NCBI GenBank assembly: GCA_903813345.2
Contig: CAIIXF020000012.1
Span: 27,790,684-27,854,683, forward strand
DNA length: 64,000 nt
Direction: 5' to 3'
Source: Owenia fusiformis
Taxonomy: Eukaryota; Annelida; Polychaeta; Sabellida; Oweniidae
Position numbers and translations under genes: made by a program. Shown one piece after another: positions 33,847 through 46,502 of this stretch (position 1 is its first letter; every line of letters begins with the position of its first letter). The notes beneath the pieces were generated by a model. It was not told where the DNA came from. It worked only from the letters and a program-made list of their open reading frames with translations, and did not search any database.

Positions 33847-34891
33847 GGACCATATTTTTACTCACACTATTGCATTTTTATAATTATGTTAATTATTTGT
33901 AGTTTATCATTTGCCATTGATTTTGAAAATAATAGGGTCTAGTTTTTCAGCCTCTTCGAATAATTGCCATTTATACCCCCCTTGCTACTTTTATGAGGGG
34001 GTAATACGATAAGCATCAATAATTTATGTTCTATATCTCCAATCAAATTTATATTTCTAGGGAGTATGTATCTATATATAACAAGTTTCCATGACAAGTT
34101 TGATTATGCTTGGTCAAGTGGTTGCCATGGCAATACAACTTAAGAAAAAAAATTGTAAATATTTCGAATAAATCCACCAGTTCTTTAAAAGGTAAACGAC
34201 TGCTAATCTCTTTGGATTGCACCAATCAGCATGAAGCTGACTTTAAAAACATATTTATGGAGTGTTCAATGAAATAACATGATTAAAATAATTAATTTAG
34301 TGATATCTATAACTCTAGTCCATAACTCTATTTGGTCACTATCATTCACATTGCTCAAAAGTGGGCGTGGCACATTTAAGTAACTATCTTGAGTAATTCA
34401 TGTTAAAAACCTCCAACCACATTCATACTTTCAGTGAATATGTATGTATATATAATTTGTTGATATAGCAAGTCTGATCATGCTTGGTGAAATGATTGCC
34501 ATGGAAACACAACTTACTTGTAAAGAAGTATAAACAATTTGATAAATATACACATAGTTCCAGATTGTACCAATCAATAAAAAGTTGACTTTGAAAACAT
34601 GTATAAGAGTTGGTTTTAAGAAAACATGACAGATTCATCTATTAGTCAATGATATCAACTCATGGTTGATTAATTAACAGAACCTACTCTGTGTTCTTAT
34701 ATTGATAGATCTTAACATATTCAGCCTGGCCTTCTGTAGCAATTGTACCTGTTTTGTGATAAATAAAAGAAATATCGAAAGGGAAATACAAGAGAATCTC
34801 TAGCAAAACGTCAAACTGATACTGCATCAAAGTCTATATCGAATGCAGTCATTGAAAAAGACTGGACCCTGCATGCAAAAATCGGTAGAAG

Positions 34892-35704
34892 TTGCATAGT
34901 TTCTGCAAAGCAATGTACCTTAATTCATGCAGAAAATATTACAGTAAACGCCAAAACACAAATATATGTGAAAAAGTAATTGATTCATCACTCACATTTA
35001 TTTGCAAATATACAGATGAAACGGTGTTGACCGGTGGTCCCGTAATTGTTACATTAGACTCTCTTCACAATATGTTCCAAACACATATGAGTAAACATAA
35101 TCCAACCAAACCTACACCAAAGTACAGAAGGTTAAATAACTTCAAAAATGGACTTAGTATTCATTTGGGGAATACACTCATTTTCTATCGCCCAAAAGAA
35201 TCTTCATTGAAAAATGAACTTGTATTTGGCAATTTAAGGGGCATCCCCGAAAAATCTATTGCAGAGGCTTTTCATAAGAATATCAATTCAGAACAAGATC
35301 TATTGACCAATGCTGGGTCGCATCTAAGACACATCATATTAAATGTCAAAACAAAAAAACCCTCATTTAATTGGCCCCCAAGAACATCAGAACTTCAAAT
35401 AGAATGTACAAATCCATACCAAATGCTCCTAAGGAATTTTTAATGAATCTCCCCCGGGGCAATGAGAACAAGACATTAAATGAGAAACAACAGCGGCTGG
35501 TGCATTCTATTGGACAAGATATTCTCGCAACTTCAAATGGATCATTCAAGATGCCAAAACATTATTTACTAGCCCAGACACTACGTTACATTAATGAATC
35601 GTAATGGACATTGTCTGGCCTACACTTGGGTGATGCAAATCGAAACAGCAGTCTGTGAAGACATACAGAACAATGTTTCTAACTTACCCCACCATACTAA
35701 TATG
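34892..35704 (+). pseudogene. Decayed transposon-borne ORF in the foldback loop
   Basis: Three consecutive open stretches in different frames: 34,892-35,443 (183 residues, LTGGPVIVTLDSLHNMF), 35,371-35,604 (ends KMPKHYLLAQTLRYINES), and 35,600-35,704 (NGHCLAYTWVMQIETAVCED). Read in order they look like one protein broken by small indels. The KH-LLA-TLR-I-S ... GHC-AY--V--IETA signature is one I recall from uncharacterised, repeat-associated proteins of several invertebrates; that recollection is unverified and function is unknown. The frame is cut at 35,705 by a TIR element. Confidence 0.5.
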
Positions 35705-36242
35705 TACAGGGTGTCCCGAAAGTATGAGCCCCCTAGGTAGACGTATACAATGTCTCAATGGTATGTGCCATATATCATTTTAAAGCTTATCCAAAGTTAC
35801 ATTGATTTGCCAAGTATCATGGTTCAACTCACAAATGGTAAAAGGTTACAGGCATTTCAAAACTTAATAATGTTCAGCCAAAAATATAGTTCATTTTAGT
35901 ATCCTGGAAACAGCCCTGACCTGAATATGACCATTAATATGGGTGCTATTGACGAATATAGGATGGATATTGAGTTCTAAAAAGAGGACATTAAGGGTAT
36001 ATACTCCAATGAAACTCTTATAAAATGGCTTAACAAATTTTTTTGAGGATTACAAAATGCCACATCCCTATTTGAAGCGCGTGAAGGGTCATATATGAAA
36101 AACATTGCTGCTGTTAACATGACATAGGGAGACACAAATCATGATCAAAATCAAAATGATATAGGACACATACTATGGAGACATTGGTATATGTCTGCAT
36201 AGTGGGGGCCCCGGTGGGGGCATACTTTTGGGACACCCTGTA
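35705..36242. mobile_element. TACAGGGTGTCCC TIR element inserted into the foldback ORF
   Basis: TACAGGGTGTCCCGAAAGTA at the left, mirrored by TACTTTTGGGACACCCTGTA at the right, with TA at each border. Inner GCCCCC/GGGGGC pairing. 538 bp, no ORF. Confidence 0.82.
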
Positions 36243-37260
36243 GTTAAGCTAATTAAATAAGGACATAATAATGTTGTAAATATGCATATATCATAGAAAT
36301 TAAAATAGTATTTTAAAGAAAAACAGTGAACAATACAATATACAGTGAAATTAATCTAAATGAACTATGTATATATCTATCTACCATCTCCACACAAGCC
36401 AAACAAGTATATTTGCAAAGAACAATGCCATTCATTTATGTTACCATAGCAACCAATTACCAATAATCATCTGAATCATGCTGTTTTATTGACCAAAAAT
36501 GGTTTTGAACACAACTTTATTTTGATTGGTTTAAGAGATCAGCAGTTTCTTGTTAATCTGAAATAGCTACAATTGTTTGCATGCACATTTCCATGGCAAC
36601 CATTTAACCAAACATGATCAGACTTGATATATCAACTCACGATATGTATATACATAGTTCCTGAAAGTATGAACATGATTGGAGGTACATAACAGAAGTT
36701 ATTTAAAATTGTTATCTCAAGGAGCCATGTCCACTTTTAAGTAGTTTGAATGATAGTGACCAAATAGGAATATGAACTAGAGTCCTAGATATCATATAAT
36801 TAATCATTTTAGTCACATTCTATCATTCAAAACTCCTTAAATATGTTTTCAAAGTCAACTTCATGTTGATTGGTACAATCCGAAGAGATAAGCAGTTGTT
36901 TACCTTTTAAAGAACTTGTGGATTTATCCGAAATATTAACAATTTTTCGCACTTAAGTTGTGTTGCCATGGCAACCACTTGACCAAGCATGATCAAATTT
37001 GTCATGGAAACTTGTTATATATAGATACATAATCCCTAGAAATATGAATTTGATTGGAGGTATATAACAGACATAATTCATGCTTTTCATAGTACCCCTT
37101 CATAAATATAGCCAGGAGGGTATAAATGGCAATTATTCGAAGAGGCTGAAAAACTAAACCCTATTATTTTCAAAATCAATGAGAAATGATATAATACACA
37201 TAATTAACATAATTATAAAAATGCAATACCGTGAGTAAAAAATTGGTCCCAGCTCATCCA

Positions 37261-37528
37261 CTAGGTGTAACAATTAGTGCAGAGGGGCCATTCAAAGATC
37301 ATGGACCAGTCCCACAATATATTCAAGTTTGGATATTTTATCAAGACTTACACCTTTTTTATTATCTACAAAGGGACCCACTAGATAAACATTATTTCAG
37401 CTAGTTGATCCATACATTTTAAGAAAAAAGGTATGTCAAAGAAGATGTTAAGCCAAATGTTGCCTTGATAGCTCAGAAAAAGTTGAAGTTTTCCTATTTT
37501 CTCTCTACAGGCCTCGTTGCCCCCTTAA
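37261..37528. repeat. Copy of the AACAATTAGTGCAGA repeat, truncated at its left end
   Basis: Colinear with 47,050-47,410 (GTTTGGATATTTTATCAAGACT, ATCCATACATTTT, GGTATGTCAAAGAAGATGTTAAGCC, TTGCCCCCTTAA) but lacking a ~100-bp internal block present there. Confidence 0.7.
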
Positions 37529-37602
37529 GGCCATTGGTATCACACAGCTAATCAAGGTCATTGTCATCACACAGCTAATTAAACCTGTTGGCTTGACACA
37601 TA

Positions 37603-37841
37603 TACAGAGTGTCTAATGTGTCCCCCCCTTAATTCAAAAATATGAACTTTTATGCATAAAAGTGCATCTACATGTAGTTGAGCTTGTCATTTGAAACTTC
37701 TTGTGGAGTTGCCCCATCAAGCCTCGTATTAATATACTAAAGACAATTCATGATATCATACAGACAAAAAAGGTACATTATGCAACATTGTGTGGATGTT
37801 AAAGCTCAGCCGGGGAGAACATATTTATTTGACACCCTGTA
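37603..37841. mobile_element. Short TACAGGGTGTC-type TIR element
   Basis: TACAGAGTGTCTAATGTGTCC at the left and GACACCCTGTA at the right, TA borders, 239 bp. Confidence 0.6.
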
Positions 37842-38610
37842 CAACATTGGGGTTTGCTTTACAAGACTGCGTTCAGAATCAAATTGATTGAAGACCATGA
37901 TATTTGTGATATTATGGTATAACACCATCATTTAGACTCCTGAAAACACCAGTCATTACCGCCATCATTTCCATCATTAAAATAGTCATTGACACCCATA
38001 AGATATTACGAATCATTGACATCGATAAAAGAAATATTTATAATCATTGATGAAAAGAAGAATTGATGACATCTCTTATAATAATATCATTGATTTAAAT
38101 GGTTAAGAATAATCAGTGGTATCAATGTACAACAATCATTGATGCCAATATTCTGAACCATCCTCGCCGACATTCAAAATACACGATGCTTTGGAAGCTA
38201 TTAAAATTCAAAAACAAATAAGTTGTTCTCTAAAATGACGAACATGGTAGAAATCAAACTAATTATATGACTGTATATTATGATTAATACAAAGTCAAAA
38301 TAAAATCATAAAACTATAAAGATACGAGAAGTTACCTTTATCAACCTATGGCTATATGTATTCGCAGCTCCAATAATGAAATGTTCTTTTCAGGTTTAGA
38401 TTTTCATAAAAACTGTCTAAATATTGACACAACTGTTTTAAACGCAAAACCGTTTTTCTAAATATGGTATGACCTGCTAACATATCACATGTACAACCAG
38501 TAGTATTACAAATACATATTAATGAAATATTGGTTAACAATGAAATATTATAGATTATTCCATAATAACATGTTTTCCCCGGGAAAATAACAGGGAATAA
38601 AATTATTCAA
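37842..38610. other. No gene recognised; ATCATTGAT-rich stretch
   Basis: 37,950-38,160 has many irregular ATCATTGA(C/T) words, a degenerate short-period repeat. Nothing coding. Confidence 0.4.
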
Positions 38611-38680
38611 AAAATCCCGGATCAGATCCCGTAGCAGCTAAAATCCCGTATCAGATCCTAAAATCAGATCCTGTATCAGA
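38611..38680. repeat. Short tandem repeat of AAATCCCGTATCAGATCC
   Basis: About four diverged ~17-bp units. Confidence 0.6.
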
Positions 38681-38892
38681 ACTTTCAGAAAATTCCAGGA
38701 GACTAATATTATGGTATATTATGATCCATAAAAGTATTATAAATTATTTCTATTTTAAAATTTGTTAATAAAAGGTGAAAATGTCATTCAATAAACTAGA
38801 TTTTATCATTTAATGCCACCATCTTTGGGCGACATACAAAACAAGTTTCAGAAAAATATTATGGAATAAATAGGTTATTGATGGTCGTGATA

Positions 38893-39025
38893 AAATATGA
38901 ATTTTTTCCTCGAGAAAATTGGCCTCGGGAAATATCATATTGAAACTCGGACTATCGCCCTCAGTCAATATGATATTTTCCTTGGTCAATATCATATTTT
39001 CCCCCGAAATAAAATTCATATTCCA
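38893..39025. repeat. Hairpin element
   Basis: ATATGAATTTTTTCCTCGAG...GAAATATCATATTGA pairs with TCAATATCATATTTTCCCCC...AAATTCATAT around a GGACTATCGCCCTCAGTC loop resembling that of the 41,742 hairpin. Confidence 0.55.
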
Positions 39026-41409
39026 TCCCTCCCATTAAATAACCGTTATCTATTAACATGATTATGAACACTGCATTGGTTATTAGGGATGTAGCTAAGA
39101 TCACAAACTGGAGGCGAGGCATACTAATAAGGGAAGGAAAACTGAAGTTGATGAAAAAAAATCGGACTTATTTTCATTGTTTCAATGAAAAATCTGAGGC
39201 AACCTCTAAAGAATAGTTTTACCTTAAAAATCAATGAACAAGCACTTCCCGGAAAATGTAAATGAAATTGATTTGTAAAACAATGTTAGTTCAAGGGCGA
39301 CATCTATCAACATCTTTCCGTACAATAACTGCCTGACGTCTCCAAATTCACTGTTCACTTTCAATGAGCTCATGAGATTGAATTATAGATGCCGATAAAC
39401 TCAAATGGTTACAGTTAATAAGAGCTTATTTTTCTTTGATTGTCTAACAGGCAGGTCTGCGACATAAATGAAATTACACTCTATAATTGATTATTATTTC
39501 ATTAATATTTTATTTAGTATTAAAGCGTTGAATTCGTTGATACAACTGATATTTAATTATCATTGGCAAATGAACAATATGGCGCAATTTCGCCCTTCCC
39601 ATTTATTTGACAAACAACTTAAAATGTATTTGAAACGGGTATACAATATATGTACGTTTACAATAGAAAGTGACCATTCTATCATTGTAAAGCTGTTACT
39701 AAGTTACGACATATATAGCCTCGCTGTCAACCATATGATCGCAACTCTCTCGAGAAATCGATCAATACCCACCCAGTTGATAAAAACAGCGTGATTACGT
39801 TTTGAAACACAAACACTGTAATAAAAAGTATATGTCTTTCGCAGCAGACAGTCAATTCAATTTTAAATACTTGATATAAATCCGATCATAAAACACATAA
39901 AAAGGCATGTCGAGTAAAGAAATGTCTTAAGAAATATGCATAATTATATGAAGCGTTATCCAATGTTTTGCGCAAGGAGGGAACTTCCCCTTCCGCAATT
40001 ATCCCGAGGCAATATTGTATGAATCTATATGTCAACAAAACAATCCATCTTTACTATATTATACTATATTATAGTAGTAGTAGTATTGCTTAGCATACTT
40101 ACTGGCGATAATGGGTGGTTGAATGATCAATGTCAGCGACTCTATAACGAAAGCAGCATCATTTAAACGAGTATATAATCGTGGTCAGATGACATTAAAT
40201 GCATAAACGAGTATAATCTCGATCAAATGACATAAAATGCATAAAGAAGTAATAATGACTTATATCAGTTTATGTACATGTATTACACTCAAATGTCGGA
40301 TTAATATATATCTTAAAACTTCAATCTGAAAAAAAACAACTATCTATTCTAATGAGCTATAGCTCGTCGCGTGAACGGTGAAAATGTGCAGATGAATTAC
40401 CACGTACAACTGAAAACATACAAACCTCATTTAGTGTGTGATAAATGATACCAGGAGAGTAGGCGGCGTTTCTGCGTCCCCTGGCTGCGTCCCCTTTTCG
40501 AACATCTCAGTCTACATTTCTGCATATCACATTCCTATACAGGGTAGATTGCGATAGTCTCTTCTTGATGACTAGCATTACAATGTCTCCTGATCATGAA
40601 CGTGCATTGGGATCAGAGTACGACGTCTTCTGTGTTTCACGTTACAAAAGCCGCTAGCGCCTTTCGACCATCTCTATTGCCACTTTGGAGAAGCTGGTGA
40701 ATTTGACGCGTCATCGTGTGAATGACGCGATAGCGCTAAAATATATCCATAGCGTTTTGGAAGATCGCTTGCCATTTCATTAATACTGACCCAAATTTTA
40801 TCATCTTTATACGAGCATGTTCCTGAAGATGTCCCCTATCAAATGGTACAAGAAATTTGATGACAATTAAAATATCTACGCTACAATCACTGTGTACAAA
40901 TGAACTTTTCATTTTCTAAAAGGTTTGTTTACCTTGGCAACCTGTACTTTTCACGCTTCTATCTTTGCTTTTATTCCGTTTTGCATCCGGTTTTTTGATA
41001 AATAAGAATCATTAGATCAATATCTAACAAAAGAATCATCAATGGGAATTCTAGGTGAAGTATATCTCTTCATCTAGGCCGAAACATATTTTTTGGGGGG
41101 CACAGAAATATATTTTCTGATTTTTACGTTATATTTTCCCGGGAACCATTGCTCCTTTCTAAGACGTAAGTAAATCGTATTCGACTAACTATTCCAATGT
41201 ACAGATGTAAGAAAGTTGGACAATATGCTATGTAAGGCCATAAGAAGTAGATTCTTTGTTTTGCATGCTGGGAAAATCCAAATCATGCAAGGTTACAAGG
41301 AAAACAAACACAAACTCAAGAAAAAACACAAGCTTGTTTGCTGAGAAATATATACATTTTATGGGCATAAAGAGGGATGACATACCAATTTGCAGTGATT
41401 ACATACAGA
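39026..41409. other. No gene recognised
   Basis: Contains a 108-residue ORF (39,468-39,794, plus) with no splice signals or known family. A more CpG-rich block at 40,450-40,770 (GGCGGCGTTTCTGCGTCCCC, GACGCGTCATCG) is of unknown nature. Confidence 0.35.
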
Positions 41410-41547
41410 ATATCACATCATTTTGAGTGATATCATTTTTATCGCCAAGTTGATATCAAATATCAACACGAGTGAGCGAAGCGAATGAGTGTTGATATTT
41501 GATATCTACGAGGCGATAAAATGATATCACGAGAAATTATGTGATAT
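41410..41547. repeat. Long hairpin with GAGTGAGCGAAGCGAA loop
   Basis: ATATCACAT...GATATCATTTTTATCGCC...TTGATATCAAATATCAACAC pairs with its complement around the GAGTGAGCGAAGCGAAT loop. Confidence 0.7.
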
Positions 41548-41741
41548 TGGGTTTATCCCATGATTACAATCACCTTGTGATGTTCTGATCCAATTTCAAG
41601 GACATTGGCAGACAATATAAACTATCAATTGAATATTTGAAACACGTTATTTTAACAATTAAAAGTAAATAAAATGAACATGTAATGTAATGTGATTTTC
41701 TTGCTGTTTCAGTCCTGGTCGTTAACGGTGGTAATAATACT

Positions 41742-41842
41742 AATAACGTCATTTCTGCGAGCATTATAGTGAAAGATTGGACCTTGGGTCTTCGGCCCTC
41801 GGTCCAATATTTCACAATATTGCCCTTAGAAATGACGTTATT
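41742..41842. repeat. Hairpin element
   Basis: AATAACGTCATTTCT...GTGAAAGATTGGACC pairs with GGTCCAATATTTCAC...AGAAATGACGTTATT around GGGTCTTCGGCCC. Confidence 0.65.
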
Positions 41843-42149
41843 GTACTATTAATGAAAAAATTAAATTAATATTAATAAATGATCTGAACTTATTTCCAAC
41901 AATATTGTGGCGCGAAATGCAAATGTGATATCACACGGATATGCGTGAGATAAACGATATCACACGCATATGAGTTTGATAAACGATTTTCTGGAAAATA
42001 TCACACGGATTTCAATGATATCAGAAATATCAATAGCTGTTATTGTACAGATAACACATTAATCGTGGGATAAAAACACATATCTATACATTTTATACAA
42101 TATATTTAAACATAGCTATTATTCAATGGGAGAAATAATGCATTTTCAA

Positions 42150-43424
42150 CAGTGGCGGAGGAACAATATACGCCAAATCGCCAGTGCGTCCCAATTGAAA
42201 AGTGAGAATAAAAAAGGCTTATTAATTTTTCCTATGTTCTTTATATATGTTTCCTATGTTATTTATATATTTTCTCATTGTGAATAAATTGTAAAAGTAA
42301 TCTCGCGCACACTAGCCTAAAGCAATGTTTTTTTGGATACCATATGATATGCTTGATTTTTCAATAGTACTCTTTTAATAGATTTTTGTGCCTCAATGTT
42401 ATTTTTCTAACCTGGGCCTCAGATAAATAACACATTTTGAAAACTGAAATTCACCAGAGTCTAAAATATTGAATTCGTTTTAAAATATTGAAAGTTACCT
42501 TGTTTCTAATATTGCAGAAAATGCAAAGTAATCATTATTGCTCTAATCACTGAACAGATTTTATAAAAATCGAGCCACTATTGATTTTCTTATGAATTTT
42601 AAAAGAATAGCGCCAAATATTCGTGAATCGCGTTCTATTTACGAATTTGAGAGAAGGGACTGTTTTTTTACTACTTGATGAATACCTTTGCAATTTTTGT
42701 GCATGTTCCGCAATGCTTATACAGCACTTATCTATTTTCTTGCTAAATCACAAATTGTTATTGGTAGTACTTCTTGAAATATGAATGTTGAAGAAAAAAC
42801 TTGAAACTGTTGATTATTCAATTACGCGTTCCATTGATTTTAATGAGTTTTGGCGATACCTGCTATCTTTGAAAGTACAACTTCAGTTCTGGAAAGGTTT
42901 TGGCACCCCCAAGTCACGTTTACCTTGATTTGACCTTTGTGGAGGGTGGAAGGGGGGTTATTTGGTCTTGCGAATTATTGTTATAAAAAGGTTGCAGACA
43001 TTAGGATTAATTTTCATTGATCACGAACATGTTTCTTTGAAACGATTAATCACACTGCGTTTCTTTACTCTGTATCGTCGTATTGCACGATTCACGATGG
43101 AATCAGACAATAATATGTATCTAAATTCATTTATTCAGAAATGGTAAAAAAATCTCTCATTGTTATCTGGAAATTTGTTGTCTATATTGTTCGAGAAAAA
43201 ATAACATTTACACATTAGAAAAGTGAGAATGAGTTGTGTCGAGATTTAAAAGACCGGCTTTCCATAGTGATTTTATGTGATGAAAAACATTCGAACATTT
43301 TAAATTAGAAAGGTATTGCCTTAAAGTGACGTTTTACGAGCATAAAATAGGCGTTTTGATATAGAAGATTTGACACAATTGTTTCATTTGGCGTTGTGTT
43401 GAATTTACACCTTCCTACGCCATG
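42150..43424. repeat. 1.3-kb dispersed element with CAGTGGCG-AGGA ends, copy 1
   Basis: Starts CAGTGGCGGAGGAACAATAT and ends TTGAATTTACACCTTCCTACGCCATG, i.e. short inverted CATGGCGTAGG-type ends. Colinear with 49,793-51,072 (AAAAGTGAGAATAAAAAA, CACACTAGCCTAAAG, GACGTTTTACGAGCATAAAA). No coding capacity. Confidence 0.7.
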
Positions 43425-44069
43425 AACGCTCCTGTTTCTCCCTAATATAAATAATAGTAATTAACAACAAATTTTTTTATATTTGTTTAAATTACGTTCA
43501 ATTCTTAGAATAATGACTCCAAAAATATGGGGTCACCGAGCTAATTTTTTTTCTACAGCCAAATCAAAATCATATCCCAAAACACCAAAAATCACATGCC
43601 CGTTCTATTGTGTATTGTAGGTAGTCTAAATGATGGCCCAAAAGCACTAGTTGAAAGTACTTATACATGTACAGTTATGACATAGGCCTAGGGATAAATT
43701 TGGTACCGTTGGAAAGCTCATAGTGCCTAGTTTTGAGATTCACTTGTTAAAAATTATGAAAAGTGGACCTCAAGTGCCTAAATGCCCATGTCAATAGTAA
43801 CCAGAAAATAAAGAAATTTATTTTATTTTATAGTCAAAATACACCCAAAATCATTTAGGACCATTTCCAGTCAATAAGTCACGTCCTTTATTGTCTAAAA
43901 TGCCAGAATTGGCTATGGATCATTTAGTATCGATATTATTCTTTTGAAAAGTCTCGTCATTGTAATACTATTATAAAAAAAACAAATGAATATTGTTATT
44001 GATGTAGAGCCTACTGCTATGACAACCAATAGTTAAGTCTATTTACATTATGTACATGCAGGCCCATAG
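43425..44069. other. No gene recognised
   Basis: AT-rich; contains an acceptor-like TTTTTTTTCTACAG near 43,555 but no open frame follows it. Confidence 0.35.
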
Positions 44070-44476
44070 CCAGCGTGGTTCGGTGGGTTCCAGCGAATCA
44101 TCTTGCCAAAGATTGATTTTGGTCATTTTTGGGCCAAAATGGTCAAATGTGAACCCCCTGGCATTTTTTAAAAAGTGACCCCCTAATTGGCAAAAGCTGG
44201 CTATATAGGTCTGACAATCACATGTATAATAAAATCATGTACATGACAAAAGTATGCATAAAATATAGATTTATTTTTACACACATCATCTTGCCAAAGA
44301 TTGATTTTGGTCATTTTTGGGCCAAAATGGTCAAATGTGAACCCCCTGGCATTTTTTAAAAAGTGACCCCCTAATTGGCAAAAGCTGGCTATATAGGTCT
44401 GACAGTCACATGTATAATAAAATCATGTACATGACAAAAGTATGCATAAAACATAGATTTATTTTTATCAGAATAA
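44070..44476. repeat. GCCCATAGCCAG repeat with a 188-bp tandem duplication
   Basis: After GGCCCATAGCCAGCGTGG, the segment from TCTTGCCAAAGATTGATTTT to ATAGATTTATTTTTA occurs twice at a 188-bp offset (44,101 and 44,289) with only a few differences, so the duplication is recent. Confidence 0.85.
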
Positions 44477-45089
44477 CTACACACCACATTTTCAAAATCC
44501 CGAAGAGGAATAAAGTGTTCTGTAGTTCATAACTAAATCACTAGTATTTGTAAATATGGATTTATGGATATCCTGTACATAGCTACATGTGTTTAGGAAT
44601 GGTGTTTACAAGGAACATATTTTCTTGAGCTGCTGAGAGATATGGTTATTAAAACAGATGTTGTTCTTTTTGTTCTGTGTCCATTGTCTATATTCTGAAT
44701 GCCATAAATACCATAAATCCAAAGAGAGACAGAAAAATTAAAGTAAGTCAATGTGCTCAGTAAGTTCCACTACTGCCATGGACTCGTTTGTCGAACTCAT
44801 TATTGTCTCTCTGGTCATAGTCTCCTGTAGCATGTGCTTACATACACTGTAAAAAGGCTCAGTCATACAAGGCTATAGTTCACTTCGAAGGCCCCTGATG
44901 GATCACACCTGAAAGTGAATATCACACAAAAGTAACAAATTGCATGTATCACTATGATATAAAAGAAATATGAATGCAGTTACTTCATTCAAGCTTAGCA
45001 TTGTCTAAATTGGTATTCCAATCATGGTGTTAACAAGACATTAACATGACAAAATCTCATCAACTAGGCGCTCACAATATTATGAGTTC
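44477..45089. other. No gene recognised
   Basis: Intergenic AT-rich sequence without inverted repeats or ORFs of note. Confidence 0.35.
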
Positions 45090-45770
45090 AATCTTAAGTC
45101 AGATTTGAATTTCTGAGAACTTGTAGATGATTTTGAAAAAATAAAATGGTCAATTTGAAACAAGTAGAAAAAAGACTTTTTTTGACCCCGAGAAAGTAAT
45201 TGAAGCTCAAATCTAAAGTCTGATTTGAACTTCTGAGAACTTGTAGATGATTTTGAAAAAGAAATCGGTCAGTTTCAATTTGACCTTGAGAATGTCATTG
45301 AAGGTCAAATCTTTTTTGACCTTGAGAATGCCATTGAAGGTCAAATCTATAGTTATATTTGAACTGTTGAGAACATGTAGATGGTTTTGAAAAAAGGAGT
45401 TGGTCAATTTTTGAAGTTGGACCTTTTTGACCTTGAAAAGGTCATTGAAGGTGAAATCTCAAATCTAAAGTCAGATTTGAACTTCTGATAAATTGTAGAT
45501 GATTTTGAAAAAAAATTGGTCAATTTGAAACAAGTTGAAAAAGACCTTTTTGACCTTGAAAAGGTCATTGAAGGTGAAATCTCAAATCTAAAGTCAGATT
45601 TGAACTTCTGTTAACTTGTAGATGATTTTGAAAAAAAAATGGTCAATTTGAAACAAGTTGAAAAAAGACCTTTTTGACCTTTCTTGACCTTGAAAATGTC
45701 ATTGAAGGTCAAATCTTAAATATATAGTCAGATTTATAATTCTGAAAACATAATAATGATTTTGATAAAA
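45090..45770. repeat. Diverged ~125-bp tandem repeat, about five copies
   Basis: Each unit has AGTCAGATTTGAACTTCTGA, AACTTGTAGATGATTTTGAAAA, GGTCAATTTGAAACAAG and TTTTTGACCTTGA. Spacing varies because some units duplicate only the GACCTTGAGAATG-CATTGAAGG part. Confidence 0.8.
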
Positions 45771-46065
45771 ATTGAAGTCAGTCTAAACAGTATTTGTTAA
45801 GTTATTGGAAGTTGTAAGAATTTGTTACAGACACCAACCGCCAACAATCAACCGCCAAGCACCAACCACCGTCAAAAAAGAAAAATTGAGACCATAACAA
45901 TATCACAATAAAAATTGTAATCAGGACCAAATTAAGTAGGCCTATATGTAGTTTTCTTTTTAAATAGGGCTAGAAAATGAAGAATTATCATTACTTAAAT
46001 AAGATGCAAACATTTTCCTTATAATGTTATTTTGATAACAAAGATGATGAGTTTATCCCATACAT

Positions 46066-46502
46066 CAAAACCTGTATATCTGAACACCTGGCTGATCCAA
46101 ACACCTTCCAATACTAACACATTTTCTGGCTCCATTTTTCCTCCCATTGACTTGACTCCAATGTTAAAAAACCTTGAAACCCGACAACGTCCTAATTTGA
46201 ACAGTGAACACTCATATTTGAAAAGTTAACATGTGTAATCCGAACACTTTTCACAATTTTCTTACAAAACTTGTCAAATATTGATTTGATATCAAAACTT
46301 CTGGAAAATATGAAATGTCCTCAGATTTTGGATGCCATGAAGCCAGATGGTCAATAGGAATAATAATATTCATTGAGAATGCAGAAATATTTTTTAAAAA
46401 TCCACAATCTTGCGGATAGAGAAACTTCGAAATCAATACATTTCTTCATCTGAATGCTTTCTGGCCATTCCCAATGGTGTTCAGATAATACAGGTTTTAC
46501 TG
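46066..46502. mobile_element. MITE with pogo-like AAAACCTGT ends
   Basis: AAAACCTGTATATCTGAACACC at the left mirrored by GGTGTTCAGATAATACAGGTTTTAC at the right, then TGTA. The ends resemble those of pogo-type elements; inference only. Confidence 0.55.

Larger units (their letters stand above)
33847..37250. mobile_element. 3.4-kb foldback element with subrepeats in the arms and an ORF in the loop
   Basis: The left end (GGACCATATTTTTACTCACA...GCATTTTTATAATTATGTTAAT) is mirrored at the right end (ATTAACATAATTATAAAAAT...GTGAGTAAAAAATTGGTCC). Arms are about 0.8 kb. Each contains two diverged ~390-bp subrepeats marked by TGATTATGCTTGGTCAAGTG followed by TTGCCATGGCAA, then a TTGCACCAATCA block. The loop, ~34,680-36,400, holds a decayed coding stretch (34,892-35,704) interrupted by another transposon. 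This design, long arms with internal repeats around a coding loop, is that of Foldback-type elements. Confidence 0.85.

Noticed and set aside
39468-39794. 108-residue ORF on the plus strand
   Set aside because: AT-rich composition, no domain, no promoter, splice or poly(A) context that supports it.
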